DNA from: an uncultured Clostridia bacterium
GTDB lineage: Bacteria > Bacillota > Clostridia > Christensenellales > Aristaeellaceae
NCBI GenBank assembly: GCA_934647305.1
Contig: CAKUFI010000034.1
Coordinates: 1 to 26,303, forward strand
Reading direction: 5' to 3'
DNA: 26,303 nucleotides
The position numbers were made by a program, and so were the translations under genes. The notes under the pieces were generated by a model. It saw only the letters and a program-made list of their open reading frames with translations. It ran no database searches and had not been told where the DNA came from. The stretch's first letter is position 1. Every line of letters begins with the position of its first letter. Positions 16,853 to 25,217 of this stretch are shown here, in pieces.

Positions 16853-17623
16853 TTATTTTAAGTACTCCTCCAGCGTGATGCCCCTGCGCATGATCTCCCT
16901 GGCCGCGGACGCGCCCACGTAGCGGTAATGCCAGTATTCGGTCTCGATGCCGGTCACATCCTGCTTGCCCTCGGGGTAGCGCAGGATAAAGCCGTACTCG
17001 GCGCAGTGGGCGACGAGCCACTTGTACTGCTCGGTGTCCTGGAACCCGCCCGAATCGTACCGCGTGGTCACGTCGAACGCCAGCCCGGTCTGATGCTCGC
17101 TGTAGCCCGGCCGGTTGGCCAGCCCCTGGCCGGACTGCTCGTAGATCTCCTGCTGCTTTTCGGCGCTGCGATAGCCGCTGGTGACGATGTAGCCGTTGAC
17201 GTTCGCCTTTTCGGCGGCGGAAAACAGGCGTTCCATCGCCTCGTAGACCTCTTTTTCGAGATAAATGTCGGTCGCGGCCAGGCGGAAGGAATGCCGCTGT
17301 TCGTACAGGCACACCAGCTCCTTCGGCTGATAGTTCTCCGGCAGCGGGTGGTCGAAATTGACCAGCAGGATCTCCTCGCGCGCCTGCCGCTCGTTTTCTC
17401 CCTTGAAGGAGGTCAGGTAATCAGTCAGGCGCTGTGAAAAGTCCCCCTGTCCATGCGTCAGCACGTCCAGGTGCAGCGCACCCGAAATCTTCTCCCGCGT
17501 CCCCGGCGAAACCGCCAGACAGGCGACGATCCCGCCCAGGATAATCAGCCTGCGCGCCCGGCGAAAGCTCTTTTTCCGGCGGGCCTGTTCCTCCCGCCGC
17601 CAGGAATCGCTCTGTCTGCTCAT
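16853..17623 (-). CDS. VanY-type D-alanyl-D-alanine carboxypeptidase (M15B), membrane anchored
   Basis: A 256-residue protein with a basic cytoplasmic N-terminus, one membrane segment (about 25-39) and an extracellular M15B zinc peptidase domain. Metal and catalytic motifs are complete: SGYRS (149-153), SEHQTGLAFD with H177 and D184, and EYWHYRYVG with E229 and H232. Such enzymes remove the terminal D-Ala from peptidoglycan peptides. Nothing nearby (no vanA/vanH/vanX or VanRS) suggests glycopeptide resistance, so a wall-remodelling role is likelier. It follows the LRR gene with a 9-base gap and is probably cotranscribed. Confidence 0.93.
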   Translation of the reverse strand: MSRQSDSWRREEQARRKKSFRRARRLIILGGIVACLAVSPGTREKISGALHLDVLTHGQGDFSQRLTDYLTSFKGENERQAREEILLVNFDHPLPENYQPKELVCLYEQRHSFRLAATDIYLEKEVYEAMERLFSAAEKANVNGYIVTSGYRSAEKQQEIYEQSGQGLANRPGYSEHQTGLAFDVTTRYDSGGFQDTEQYKWLVAHCAEYGFILRYPEGKQDVTGIETEYWHYRYVGASAAREIMRRGITLEEYLK

Positions 17624-17632
17624 GCGCTCACC

Positions 17633-19606
17633 TCACTCAAAGGGCTCGTATACCCTCGATTTCATCATGTCGCGCACCACGTAATAGTGCGGGTGCTTGC
17701 GCCAGCCGCCGTCGGTGGACTGCTCCACCGTAAAGTTGAACTCGCACGCGGGCAGCGCGGCGCGCAGATCGGCCTGCTGCTGATCGGTCAGGCCGTTATT
17801 CGAGATCCAGCAGCGCTTGAGCTTCGTGCACTGATAGATCGGAGTCACGTCCTCGATCGTGCGGCGCTCCTTGCTCAGGTTGTAGCAGATGTTCAGGTCA
17901 ACCAGGTTTTTCAGCGAGGCGAGCGGCGAAAAATCCGCAATCTCGTTCATGAACAGCTCGATGTACTCCAGCTCGGTCAGCTGCGAGAGCACCGAAATGT
18001 CGGTGATCCGGTTGTCGGCCAGTATCAGCACCTTCAGATGCGGGAACCAGCTCAGAAAAGAGATGTCCGTGATCTTGTTGTGGCCCAGGTCGAGCGCCTC
18101 CAGGTTGCGGCAGTAGCGCAGAAAATGCATGTCGTCCTGGGTATAGAAGGGCTTGCGCTGGTTCTTGAGAGTGGAAAACGCGGTCACGTCGCTTCGCACC
18201 TTGTACTTGTCCATCCGGGTGGTGAAGCCGAAAAACACCTGCGGATAACCGTCGAACAGTCGATCCATGCTCTCAAAGCTCAGCCTGCTCTCATACAGCA
18301 GCACCTGCTGCAGCCCGGGCAGCCGGTCAAGCGCCTCGCATAGCGTATCCACCTGGTCGTCCGTGACCTGCTGATCGCCAAAATCCAGCGTTTCGTCCAG
18401 GCTGCCTACGCGCCTGCCCAGCACCTCGACCGTCCACTCGAGCCGCGCCCCAGGGCACAGCGCCTGAAGCCGGGTGATTTCGCCGCTCGAAAGCGCGTCC
18501 GCCCGCGCCGTCTCGCCGGGTGCAATCCGCACGCCGCGATAGGTGAAGCACAGCGCCGCGTCCGGAAAAGCCTCGCGCAATGTCTCGAGCTCATCCAGCG
18601 TCCGCTCCCCGGTCAGCTCCACGCTTTTGAGCGAACCGAGCAGCGGCGCCGCCTGCGCAAGCTCCTGAGCGCCTCCCGCCCAGGTCACATCCTGCACGTC
18701 GGTGCGAATTTCCTGCCCGCCCAGCGCCAGCGTGCAGGTCAGCTTCGCCCCGCCTAGGCGCGTCTTCAGCGCAAGCGCCTGCTCAGCCGTAAAGGATGCG
18801 CCGCTCAGCTCCACCGACTCGGGCGACTCAAACTGCGCCAGCAGGTCAAGCGCCTCGTCATAGCCGCTCACCTGCAGGACGACCTGCTTTTCGGCACTGT
18901 CGTGCACCTCGCCGCCCGCGTCGATCTTCGAATAAAACCGCACGTCCGGGAAGCGCTCGCGCAGGGCGGTCTCTTCCCCGCCCGTCAGGCCCGCGCCGGT
19001 CAGGTCGACCTCCTGCACGCCAGGCAGCGCACCCAGCGCCTCCGTCAGCTCGTCCGCCGTCAGTCCGTCCGCCGTAAGCGCCGTCGCCCGCTCGCACAGG
19101 ATCAGGCACCCCGGAAGCCGCGCCTTAAGCGCCTCGTACTCGTCCTGCGTCAGGCCGCAGCCGCGCACGTCCAGGTATTTCAGCGCCTGCGAGGCGTACT
19201 CCCCCGCCGCAAGGCCCGGATTGTCGCGCACGTCCGCCCGCTCGAGCGAGGGAAACTGCGCCAGCGCATCCAGGCTCTCAAGGCCCTTCCCGCTCACATC
19301 AACCGCCCGCGCGTTTCGCGAATAGCTGCTCCAGCCCACGTTCACCCGCGTGAACCGCAGCGCAAACGCCAGGGCAACCAGCACGCAGCCGCTCGCAATC
19401 AGCGCGTAAACCGCCCGTTTGGGGCGCTTTTTCAGCAAAAGCGGGACCGCCAGCAGGACGCACGCTCCCAACAGCAGCACGCTCGCCGCGCCCGGCCAGC
19501 ACAAAATTCCACCCAAAAGCGCAATCAGCGCCCCGGCCGCGGAAAAATACACCGCCGCCCGGGACGCTCTGCGCCTTCTTTTCTTTTTGCTCTTCTGAGA
19601 AGCCAT
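17633..19606 (-). CDS. Membrane-anchored leucine-rich repeat protein
   Basis: With the ATG at 19606 the protein has 657 residues. I prefer it to 19624 because GAGGAGG sits 4 bases upstream. A strongly basic N-terminus (KSKKKRRRR) is followed by three hydrophobic segments at about 18-36, 40-58 and 65-83, then a large domain likely outside the cell. That domain is built of degenerate leucine-rich repeats, with the clearest 22-residue units near the C-terminus: LEALDLGHNKITDISFL, LKVLILADNRITDISVL and LEYIELFMNEIADFSPL. Repeats upstream are longer and eroded (VDLTGAGL, VELSGASF). LRR domains usually bind proteins; the partner is unknown. It precedes a VanY-type carboxypeptidase gene, which suggests a cell-envelope role. 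Confidence 0.85.
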   Translation of the reverse strand: MASQKSKKKRRRRASRAAVYFSAAGALIALLGGILCWPGAASVLLLGACVLLAVPLLLKKRPKRAVYALIASGCVLVALAFALRFTRVNVGWSSYSRNARAVDVSGKGLESLDALAQFPSLERADVRDNPGLAAGEYASQALKYLDVRGCGLTQDEYEALKARLPGCLILCERATALTADGLTADELTEALGALPGVQEVDLTGAGLTGGEETALRERFPDVRFYSKIDAGGEVHDSAEKQVVLQVSGYDEALDLLAQFESPESVELSGASFTAEQALALKTRLGGAKLTCTLALGGQEIRTDVQDVTWAGGAQELAQAAPLLGSLKSVELTGERTLDELETLREAFPDAALCFTYRGVRIAPGETARADALSSGEITRLQALCPGARLEWTVEVLGRRVGSLDETLDFGDQQVTDDQVDTLCEALDRLPGLQQVLLYESRLSFESMDRLFDGYPQVFFGFTTRMDKYKVRSDVTAFSTLKNQRKPFYTQDDMHFLRYCRNLEALDLGHNKITDISFLSWFPHLKVLILADNRITDISVLSQLTELEYIELFMNEIADFSPLASLKNLVDLNICYNLSKERRTIEDVTPIYQCTKLKRCWISNNGLTDQQQADLRAALPACEFNFTVEQSTDGGWRKHPHYYVVRDMMKSRVYEPFE

Positions 19607-19649
19607 GTTTCCTCCTCGCCGCATCCTGTTTTTCTGGGTACTTCCCCAG

Positions 19650-19697
19650 CCCGCGCCGCTTCGCGGCGCGGGTTCGGGGCGGGCGGCCGTCGGCCGC
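19650..19697. repeat. GC-rich hairpins upstream of the LRR gene
   Basis: Between the LRR gene and the tRNA cluster (19607-19816) I find no gene and no clear promoter. Positions 19650-19659 pair with 19663-19672 (10 bp, loop TTC), and 19683-19688 pair with 19692-19697 (6 bp). They would lie in the leader of the LRR transcript or in the tRNA read-through region. Confidence 0.6.
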
Positions 19698-19816
19698 GCC
19701 TCCCCGGGCCCCTCCCTTTCGCTCTTCGAGCGCCGGGGAACCCCCCGGAACCCCCATTCGCGACCGACCTGAACTCGCTCCGCTCAATCACCTGTACAGA
19801 AAAGCTCCGGATACAG

Positions 19817-19840
19817 AAAAAAAGCCGCACAAAGCGGCTT
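19817..19840 (-). terminator. Terminator of the tRNA cluster
   Basis: Positions 19822-19828 pair perfectly with 19834-19840 (7 bp, loop of 5). On the minus strand it is followed by a run of seven Ts. It lies a few bases beyond tRNA-Gln. Confidence 0.9.
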
Positions 19841-19844
19841 CTTT

Positions 19845-19919
19845 TGGCTGGGGCGGTAGGATTCGAACCTGCGAATGCGGGAGTCAAAGTCCCGTGCCTT
19901 GCCGCTTGGCGACGCCCCA
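19845..19919 (-). tRNA. tRNA-Gln (TTG)
   Basis: Read on the minus strand, the acceptor stem TGGGGCG pairs with CGCCCCA, followed by discriminator G and an encoded CCA. The anticodon stem CGGGA/TCCCG encloses the loop CTTTGAC with anticodon TTG. The T-loop TTCGAAT is canonical. Total length is 75. It is the last tRNA of three. Confidence 0.96.
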
Positions 19920-19956
19920 ATGACGCCTCCAGCAGGCCCCAACAAGAATGAGAAAA

Positions 19957-20032
19957 TGGGGTGAATAGTGGGGATCGAACCCACGCCATCCAGAGCCACA
20001 ATCTGGCGCTCTACCACTGAACTATATTCACC
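19957..20032 (-). tRNA. tRNA-His (GTG)
   Basis: Minus strand: acceptor GTGAATA pairs with TATTCAC, anticodon stem CCAGA/TCTGG, loop TTGTGGC with anticodon GTG. The histidine-specific extra G at position -1 (20032) opposite discriminator C73 is present, and CCA is encoded. T-loop TTCGATC. It ends 37 bases before tRNA-Gln begins. Confidence 0.96.
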
Positions 20033-20036
20033 ACGT

Positions 20037-20113
<77 letters not shown>

Positions 20114-20163
20114 ATGAAGGGTGATCCGCAACAACTCGCGCGCATTCCTGCTGACGAGATTGA

Positions 20164-20192
20164 ATTATAGCACAACGCCTTCCGTTTGTCTA
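20164..20192 (-). promoter_or_regulatory. Promoter of the tRNA-Arg-His-Gln cluster
   Basis: Minus strand: TAGACA (20187-20192), 17-base spacer, TATAAT (20164-20169) with an extended TG motif just before it. It lies 50 bases upstream of tRNA-Arg. The rest of 20193-20310 shows no gene, and I see no clear terminator for the CHAP gene. Confidence 0.85.
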
Positions 20193-20310
20193 TAGCATTT
20201 CCGTTTTTTAACAAAACTTCTGTACATACCCCCTCCAGGCGCTCCGTCCGCACCCGCCGTGGGAGCGCAGGGCGTTTTTCCCGCCCCGCCCTTCTCCCTG
20301 AAACCGTGCG

Positions 20311-21693
20311 TCATTCCGCATCCATGCCCGCGGCGGAAAGCTCGACGATCCGCACCAGGTCGCCGCGCACGAAGCCCCGCATTTCGCCGCACGTCACCTC
20401 GTACCAGCGCCCGTCCTCGGCCCGCACGGCGGCGAGGATTTCGACCGGCGCGCCCACCTCGAGGATTCCCACGCGCGCGCTGCCCACCTGTGCCTGCGTC
20501 CGCAGACTGGCCTCGATGGTGATTTCGCCCTTTCCGCCGGCCAGCAGCGCCTCGTCCACGTCGGGCAGGCACTCCCCCCGGTAGATTTCATACGCCCGGC
20601 TTACCCGCCCGTAGCCGCAGATCGATTCAAGGCTCAGGTCGTACTCCCGCTCGCACACCGGCTTTAAGTGGTTGCCCTCGATCACCGAGACCTTGCCGTC
20701 CTCCACCTTCGACACGATGCCCATGTGACCCGCCGAGCCGCGCCCGTCCCAGTCGAAGAAGATCAGATCGCCCACCTCGGGCTCGCCGTCCGCGGCCTCG
20801 TCGTACAGGCCCTTTGCCTTCAGGTCGCGCACCCAGTACTGGCAGTTCGCCTCGCGCGGCACGCGGCACTCGGGCACGCCCGCGTAATTCAGGCAGAAGG
20901 ACACGTACATCGCGCACCAGCCGCTATAGGAGGCGCGCCACCAGGCCCCGTAGCGGGTATACCCCTGCCAGTTTCCCTGCTCGTCCACGATGAAGTTCAC
21001 CTCGCTGGCGCGGTAGCCCAGCTGCGTGCGGGCCACGGCCAGCAGGTCCTGCGCCCAGTCGCCAGTCTTCTCGATGCGCGCCGACTGCTCCCACTCCCAG
21101 GGCTGCTCGATCACGCGCAGCGCGCACGGCAGCGCACAGCTCGCCTCGGCCGTCTGCCCGTCCGCACCGGTGCAGACCACCCTTGCCCGCAGCTCGGTCA
21201 CCTCAGAAAAGGAAGCGGCCTGAACCGCGAACTCGCCCTCGACCGCGCCGGAAAAGAGCGCCTGGCCGCCCTGCTCGACGGTTGCCATGCAGGAAGCGCC
21301 CTCCCCGCCATCGACCGTCACAAAAAAGCGCACCTCATCCCCGGCAAAGCAGGATCTGACGTCCGCGCTCAGGCGCACGCTCAGCGCCGGGGCGGGCGTT
21401 TCAGGCTGCGCGGTCGGCTCGTCCGCCGGCTGCCCGGGCGTACTCGTCGGCTCGGGCGTGTCCGTCGGCTCCTGCGAGGGCTCGGGCGAAGGAGCATCCG
21501 TCGCCTCGGGCAGGGGCGCATCGGTCGAAGGAGCGTCCGTCGGTTTCGGCGTCTCCTCGATCAGGCTGTCCGGCGCCTGCGTGTGCGCCTCAAGCGCCGC
21601 CTCGCCCGCCGCCCGGCCGGGCATAAGCCCCAGCGCAAGCGCCAGGCACATAAGCCCCGCCGCAGCTCTTCGCCATTTCATTCCTCCGCTCAT
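20311..21693 (-). CDS. Secreted CHAP-domain protein with Pro/Thr-rich linker and C-terminal SH3-like domain
   Basis: A 460-residue protein. It has a signal peptide (basic start, hydrophobic residues about 10-24, probable cut near RAAGEA), a low-complexity linker rich in P, T, E and D (about 41-103), and a beta-rich segment (104-195). A CHAP amidase/endopeptidase domain (about 212-370) has C260 in SGWCAMYVSF and H323 in SAGHMGIV, with VIEGN at 337-341 as the third catalytic region. The end (about 385-450) looks like a bacterial SH3-type wall-binding domain. It probably cleaves peptidoglycan. I chose the ATG at 21693 because AAGGAGGGG lies at good distance, whereas the ATG at 21681 has GGAGG almost touching it. 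The gene is monocistronic. Confidence 0.9.
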   Translation of the reverse strand: MSGGMKWRRAAAGLMCLALALGLMPGRAAGEAALEAHTQAPDSLIEETPKPTDAPSTDAPLPEATDAPSPEPSQEPTDTPEPTSTPGQPADEPTAQPETPAPALSVRLSADVRSCFAGDEVRFFVTVDGGEGASCMATVEQGGQALFSGAVEGEFAVQAASFSEVTELRARVVCTGADGQTAEASCALPCALRVIEQPWEWEQSARIEKTGDWAQDLLAVARTQLGYRASEVNFIVDEQGNWQGYTRYGAWWRASYSGWCAMYVSFCLNYAGVPECRVPREANCQYWVRDLKAKGLYDEAADGEPEVGDLIFFDWDGRGSAGHMGIVSKVEDGKVSVIEGNHLKPVCEREYDLSLESICGYGRVSRAYEIYRGECLPDVDEALLAGGKGEITIEASLRTQAQVGSARVGILEVGAPVEILAAVRAEDGRWYEVTCGEMRGFVRGDLVRIVELSAAGMDAE

Positions 21694-21821
21694 TCGTCTC
21701 CACCCCTCCTTCGCGGCGGCTTCCCGCCATTCATACCAATATATGTATTTTCATTTTACCCCACCCCGCCCGTCCTGTCATTAGAGCGCCGTTAAAGTTC
21801 CGGGGCGGAACCGCGCCTCCC

Positions 21822-21850
21822 TTGACAAGCGGGCGGCGAGTGGCTATAAT
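21822..21850 (+). promoter_or_regulatory. Promoter of alaS
   Basis: Perfect TTGACA (21822-21827) and TATAAT (21845-21850) with a 17-base spacer, directly upstream of the T-box leader. 21694-21821 holds no recognisable gene. Confidence 0.92.
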
Positions 21851-21856
21851 GAAGGC

Positions 21857-22085
21857 ATTAAAAGCGACGACGGGGAAAAGTAGCGTTCGCCTGAATCCAG
21901 AGAGCCGGCGGCTGGTGCGAGCCGGTGACGGGCGGATCGTGAACGCCACCCCAGCAGCTCCCGCCCGGAAATGGGCGGGCGGACACGCGCCGTTATCGCG
22001 CAAGAGTGGGCCTGAAAGGGCCAATCAGGGTGGTACCGCGAATGCGTCATTTCGTCCTTGAACGAAATGGCGCGATTATTTTTGG
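21857..22085 (+). promoter_or_regulatory. T-box riboswitch (tRNA-Ala sensing) in the alaS leader
   Basis: The leader carries the canonical T-box sequence AGGGTGGTACCGCG at 22027-22040, followed by a terminator. The Stem I landmark CCAGAGAGCCGG lies at about 21898-21909. The specifier codon fits GCC (21945-21947) within GAACGCCACC, which codes for alanine and matches the downstream gene. The TGGT of the T-box bulge is complementary to an ACCA tRNA end, as expected for tRNA-Ala. A strong stem, 21960-21966 with 21973-21979, lies between. Uncharged tRNA-Ala should favour the antiterminator and raise alaS expression. Confidence 0.95.
22044..22080 (+). terminator. Intrinsic terminator of the T-box leader
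   Basis: Positions 22044-22055 pair with 22062-22073 (12 positions with one G-T pair), followed by GATTATTTTT. The left arm directly follows the T-box motif, so formation excludes the antiterminator. Confidence 0.9.
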
Positions 22086-22103
22086 AAGAGAGGTTATCTG
22101 TCC

Positions 22104-23903
22104 ATGAACACCAACATCAAGCACGCCTCCGAGCTGCGCGCGCTGTTTCAGAAGTTCTTCGCCGAGAAGGGCCACGCCGTGATTCCCAGCGCCTCGGTCA
22201 TCCCGGAAAACGACCCCACCGTGCTGTTCACCACCGCCGGCATGCATCCGCTGGTGCCCTACCTGATGGGGCAGAAGCACCCGATGGGCACGCGCCTGAC
22301 CGACGTGCAGAAGTGCATCCGCACCGGCGACATCGACGACGTGGGCGATCCGAGCCACCTGACCTTCTTCGAGATGCTGGGCAACTGGTCGCTGGGCGAC
22401 TACTTCAAGAAGGAAATGATCCCCTGGAGCTGGGAGTTCCTGACGAGTGAAAAGTGGCTGGGCATCGACAAGGACCGCCTGGCCTTCACCGTGTTCGAGG
22501 GCGACGAGGACTGCCCCCGCGACGAGGAGGCCGCGCAGCTGTGGCGCGATCAGGGCGTGAAGGACGACCACCTGTTCTACCTGCCCAAGAAGCACAACTG
22601 GTGGGGCCCCGCCGGCCTGACCGGCCCCTGCGGCCCGGACACCGAAATGTTCATCATCACCGACAAGCCCGCCTGCGGCCCGAACTGCGGCCCCGACTGC
22701 AGCTGCGGCAGATACCTTGAAATCTGGAACGACGTGTTCATGCAGTATGAGAAGCAGGCCGACGGCACCTTCGTCCCGCTCAAGCAGAAGAACGTCGATA
22801 CCGGCATGGGTCTGGAGCGCACCTTCTGCGTGCTGATGGGCGCCAAGACGGTCTATGAGACCGAGATCTTCGCCGACATCATCCACAAGATCGAGGAGCT
22901 CTCCGGCGCGAAGTACGGCTCCGACGAGGAGGCCACCCGCTCCATCCGCATCATCGCCGACCACATGCGCACCGCCACCATCATCATCGGCGACGACCGC
23001 GGCGTGACTCCCTCCAATACCGACCAGGGCTACATCCTGCGCCGCCTGATCCGCCGTGCCGTGCGCCACGGCATGAAGATCGGCCTGCCCGAGGGCGCTT
23101 GCGCCCAGATCGCCGAGGTCATCATCGCGCAGTATGCCGACGTGTACCCCGAGCTCACCCGCAACCACGACCGCATCATCGAACAGCTCAACCTGGAGGA
23201 GGGCCGCTTCGAGCGCACCCTCCGGCAGGGCATGCGCGAGTTCGAGAAGATCGCCTCCCGCATGGAGGAGGGCGCGATGATCGACGGCACCACCGCCTTC
23301 CACCTCTACGACACCTTCGGCTTCCCCATCGAGATCACCACCGAAATGGCCGCCGAAAAGGGCCTGAAGGTCGACAAGGACGGCTTCGACGCGAAGTTCA
23401 AGGAGCATCAGGCCAAGTCCCACGCCGGCGCTGAGCAGCGCTTTAAGGCGGGCCTGGCCGACCATCAGGAGGAGACCGTCAAGATGCACACCGCCACCCA
23501 CCTGCTGCACGCCGCGCTGCGCCGCGTGCTGGGCGACGAGGTCGCGCAGAAGGGCTCCAACATCACCACCGAGCGCCTGCGCTTCGACTTCAGCTTCCCC
23601 CGCAAGATGACCAAGGAGGAAATCGCCGAGGTCGAGAAGCTGGTCAACGAGTACATTCAGGCCGACGTGCCGGTCGTCTGCGAGGAAATGACCGTGCCCG
23701 AGGCCAAGGCTCAGGGCGCCATCGGCCTGTTCGAGAACAAGTACGGCGACCGCGTCAAGGTCTACACCATGGGCGAGTTCTCCAAGGAAATCTGCGGCGG
23801 CCCCCACGCCGCGCGCACCGGCGACCTCAAGTCCTTCAAGATCCTCAAGGAGGAATCCTCTTCCGCCGGCGTCCGCCGCATCAAGGCCGTCATCGGCAAG
23901 TAA
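22104..23903 (+). CDS. alaS: Alanyl-tRNA synthetase, compact form without C-terminal C-Ala domain
   Basis: AlaRS charges tRNA-Ala and clears mischarged Ser/Gly products. This protein has 599 residues, whereas the usual bacterial enzyme has about 870-880. The class II catalytic core (about 1-250, with FTTAGMHPLVPYL and NVDTGMGLER) and the tRNA-recognition helical domain (about 250-455) are present. The editing domain is intact, with zinc-site residues H462 and H466 (HTATH) and C564 and H568 (CGGPH). The protein ends at VRRIKAVIGK, where the DHHA1/C-Ala region would normally follow. The stop is followed by a hairpin and unrelated genes, with no sign of a frameshifted remainder. AGAGAGG precedes the ATG. 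It is controlled by a T-box. Confidence 0.96.
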   Translation: MNTNIKHASELRALFQKFFAEKGHAVIPSASVIPENDPTVLFTTAGMHPLVPYLMGQKHPMGTRLTDVQKCIRTGDIDDVGDPSHLTFFEMLGNWSLGDYFKKEMIPWSWEFLTSEKWLGIDKDRLAFTVFEGDEDCPRDEEAAQLWRDQGVKDDHLFYLPKKHNWWGPAGLTGPCGPDTEMFIITDKPACGPNCGPDCSCGRYLEIWNDVFMQYEKQADGTFVPLKQKNVDTGMGLERTFCVLMGAKTVYETEIFADIIHKIEELSGAKYGSDEEATRSIRIIADHMRTATIIIGDDRGVTPSNTDQGYILRRLIRRAVRHGMKIGLPEGACAQIAEVIIAQYADVYPELTRNHDRIIEQLNLEEGRFERTLRQGMREFEKIASRMEEGAMIDGTTAFHLYDTFGFPIEITTEMAAEKGLKVDKDGFDAKFKEHQAKSHAGAEQRFKAGLADHQEETVKMHTATHLLHAALRRVLGDEVAQKGSNITTERLRFDFSFPRKMTKEEIAEVEKLVNEYIQADVPVVCEEMTVPEAKAQGAIGLFENKYGDRVKVYTMGEFSKEICGGPHAARTGDLKSFKILKEESSSAGVRRIKAVIGK

Positions 23904-23929
23904 GCGCCGGGCAGCCCCAAAACGCATAG

Positions 23930-23955
23930 ATACCCTCCAGTCCGCTGGAGGGTAT
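23930..23955 (+). terminator. Terminator-like hairpin after alaS
   Basis: A perfect 11-bp stem, 23930-23940 with 23945-23955, loop TCCG, lies 26 bases past the alaS stop. The following sequence, TCGTACATAC, has a poor T-run, so termination may be partial and the next gene could be read through. Confidence 0.6.
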
Positions 23956-23996
23956 TCGTACATACAGATCCATACAAATAAAAGGAGGACGATCCC

Positions 23997-25181
23997 ATGC
24001 GCCTTGAAACAGAGCGGCTGATCATCGCCTCGCGCACGCTGGATGAAATGGAAGCGGTTCGCGCGCGGGAAACCGACCCGGAGCTTCAGCAGGTCTACCG
24101 CGAAATCTGCGCGCTGATGCGCAGCCAGCCCGGCCGGGACGAATGGGCATGCGACTGGCTGATCGCGCGAAAGGACGGCACGCCGGTGGGCGGGGCGGGC
24201 TTCAAGGGCGCACCCGACGCGCAGGGCGACGTGGAGATCGGCTACGAGATCTTCCCGGCCTTTCGCCGCCAGGGTTATATGTCCGAGGCGCTGCGGGCGA
24301 TGTGCGCCTGGGCGCTCGATATGGGCGCGTCGCGCGTGCTGGCGCAGACCCTGCCTGAAAACCAGGCTTCGCAGGAGCTGCTGAAAAAGTGCGGCTTTGT
24401 GGCCTGCGGCGAGGGAAAAGAGGGTCCGCTCTTTCAACTGCGGCCGGTCTGCCTGTCCTGGGAGCACCATGGAAACGACACGCTTTTGTGGGCGCAGGAG
24501 GTGCCCGGTGCGTGCACGCGCGGCGCGTCGCTCGAGGAAGCGCTGGCCAAAATGCCGAATGAGCTGGCGGCGTGCCTGGCCTGGCGGGGCGAAGCGTACT
24601 GCCCGCGCCCGCTGAGGATCGCGCAGGAAAAGCAGTCCGATCTGGACATTCGCGACGCGGACTCGGACGTGCTGCTCGCGGGCGAGGAAAAGCCGCTCAC
24701 GCGCGAGGAATACGAGGCGCTCAAGGCGCTCTGCCTGCGCTCGGCGCGAGATTTCCTGACGCTGTATCGAAGCATTCCGGACGCGGACGCCTCCTGCCTC
24801 GCCCCGCGTCAGACCTTCTACGGCCCGCTCCCCCGCACCGCGCGGCAGATGTACGAGCACACGCTGGGCGTGAACGACTACTACTTCGGCGAAATCGGCG
24901 TGGAAACCGACCACGAGGGCGATATTGTCTCCTGCCGGGCGCGCGGCTTTCAGGCGCTCGAAACCGCGCCGGATTTCCTCCAAAATCGCCTGTTTTCAGG
25001 CAGCTATGGCGAGGAATGGACGCTGCGCAAGGTCATGCGGCGCTTTTTGTGGCACGACCGCATCCACGCCCGCGCAATGACCCGCATGGCCGGGCGCACC
25101 TTCCCCGAAAGCGCGCTGCCCGATCCTTTTTGCCTGACCTTTTCAGGCAGGAACAGCCCGCCGCGCGGCGAATATGAATAA
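23997..25181 (+). CDS. Three-part fusion: GNAT acetyltransferase, HicB-like segment, DinB-like domain
   Basis: A 394-residue protein. Residues 1-150 are a RimJ-type GNAT domain: RLETERLII at the start, acetyl-CoA loop RRQGYMSEAL at 90-99, and ENQASQELLKKCGF at 121-134. Residues about 155-200 resemble a HicB-type fold: LLWAQEVPGACTRGASLEEAL, with the PGxxxxGxSxEEAL pattern. Residues about 235-365 look DinB-like, a four-helix bundle with possible metal ligands H288 (MYEHTLG), H353 and H357 (WHDRIH). DinB-like proteins often act as metal-dependent thiol S-transferases. The overall function is unknown. AAAGGAGG precedes the ATG. An isomerase-like gene follows after 36 bases. Confidence 0.8.
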   Translation: MRLETERLIIASRTLDEMEAVRARETDPELQQVYREICALMRSQPGRDEWACDWLIARKDGTPVGGAGFKGAPDAQGDVEIGYEIFPAFRRQGYMSEALRAMCAWALDMGASRVLAQTLPENQASQELLKKCGFVACGEGKEGPLFQLRPVCLSWEHHGNDTLLWAQEVPGACTRGASLEEALAKMPNELAACLAWRGEAYCPRPLRIAQEKQSDLDIRDADSDVLLAGEEKPLTREEYEALKALCLRSARDFLTLYRSIPDADASCLAPRQTFYGPLPRTARQMYEHTLGVNDYYFGEIGVETDHEGDIVSCRARGFQALETAPDFLQNRLFSGSYGEEWTLRKVMRRFLWHDRIHARAMTRMAGRTFPESALPDPFCLTFSGRNSPPRGEYE

Positions 25182-25217
25182 TCAGTCAACGCATATCCGC
25201 AAAGGAGGTTTTTTCGC

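Noticed and set aside
16853..17623. Glycopeptide resistance locus
   Set aside because: VanY-type peptidases are common in wall metabolism, and no vanA, vanH, vanX or two-component regulator genes are nearby.
22047..24983. A 978-codon open frame on the minus strand across alaS and its downstream gene
   Set aside because: It is antisense to alaS, the T-box and the GNAT fusion, all supported by clear motifs. Its translation is a low-complexity mix of A, G, L, V, H and D, typical of antisense frames in GC-rich genes.
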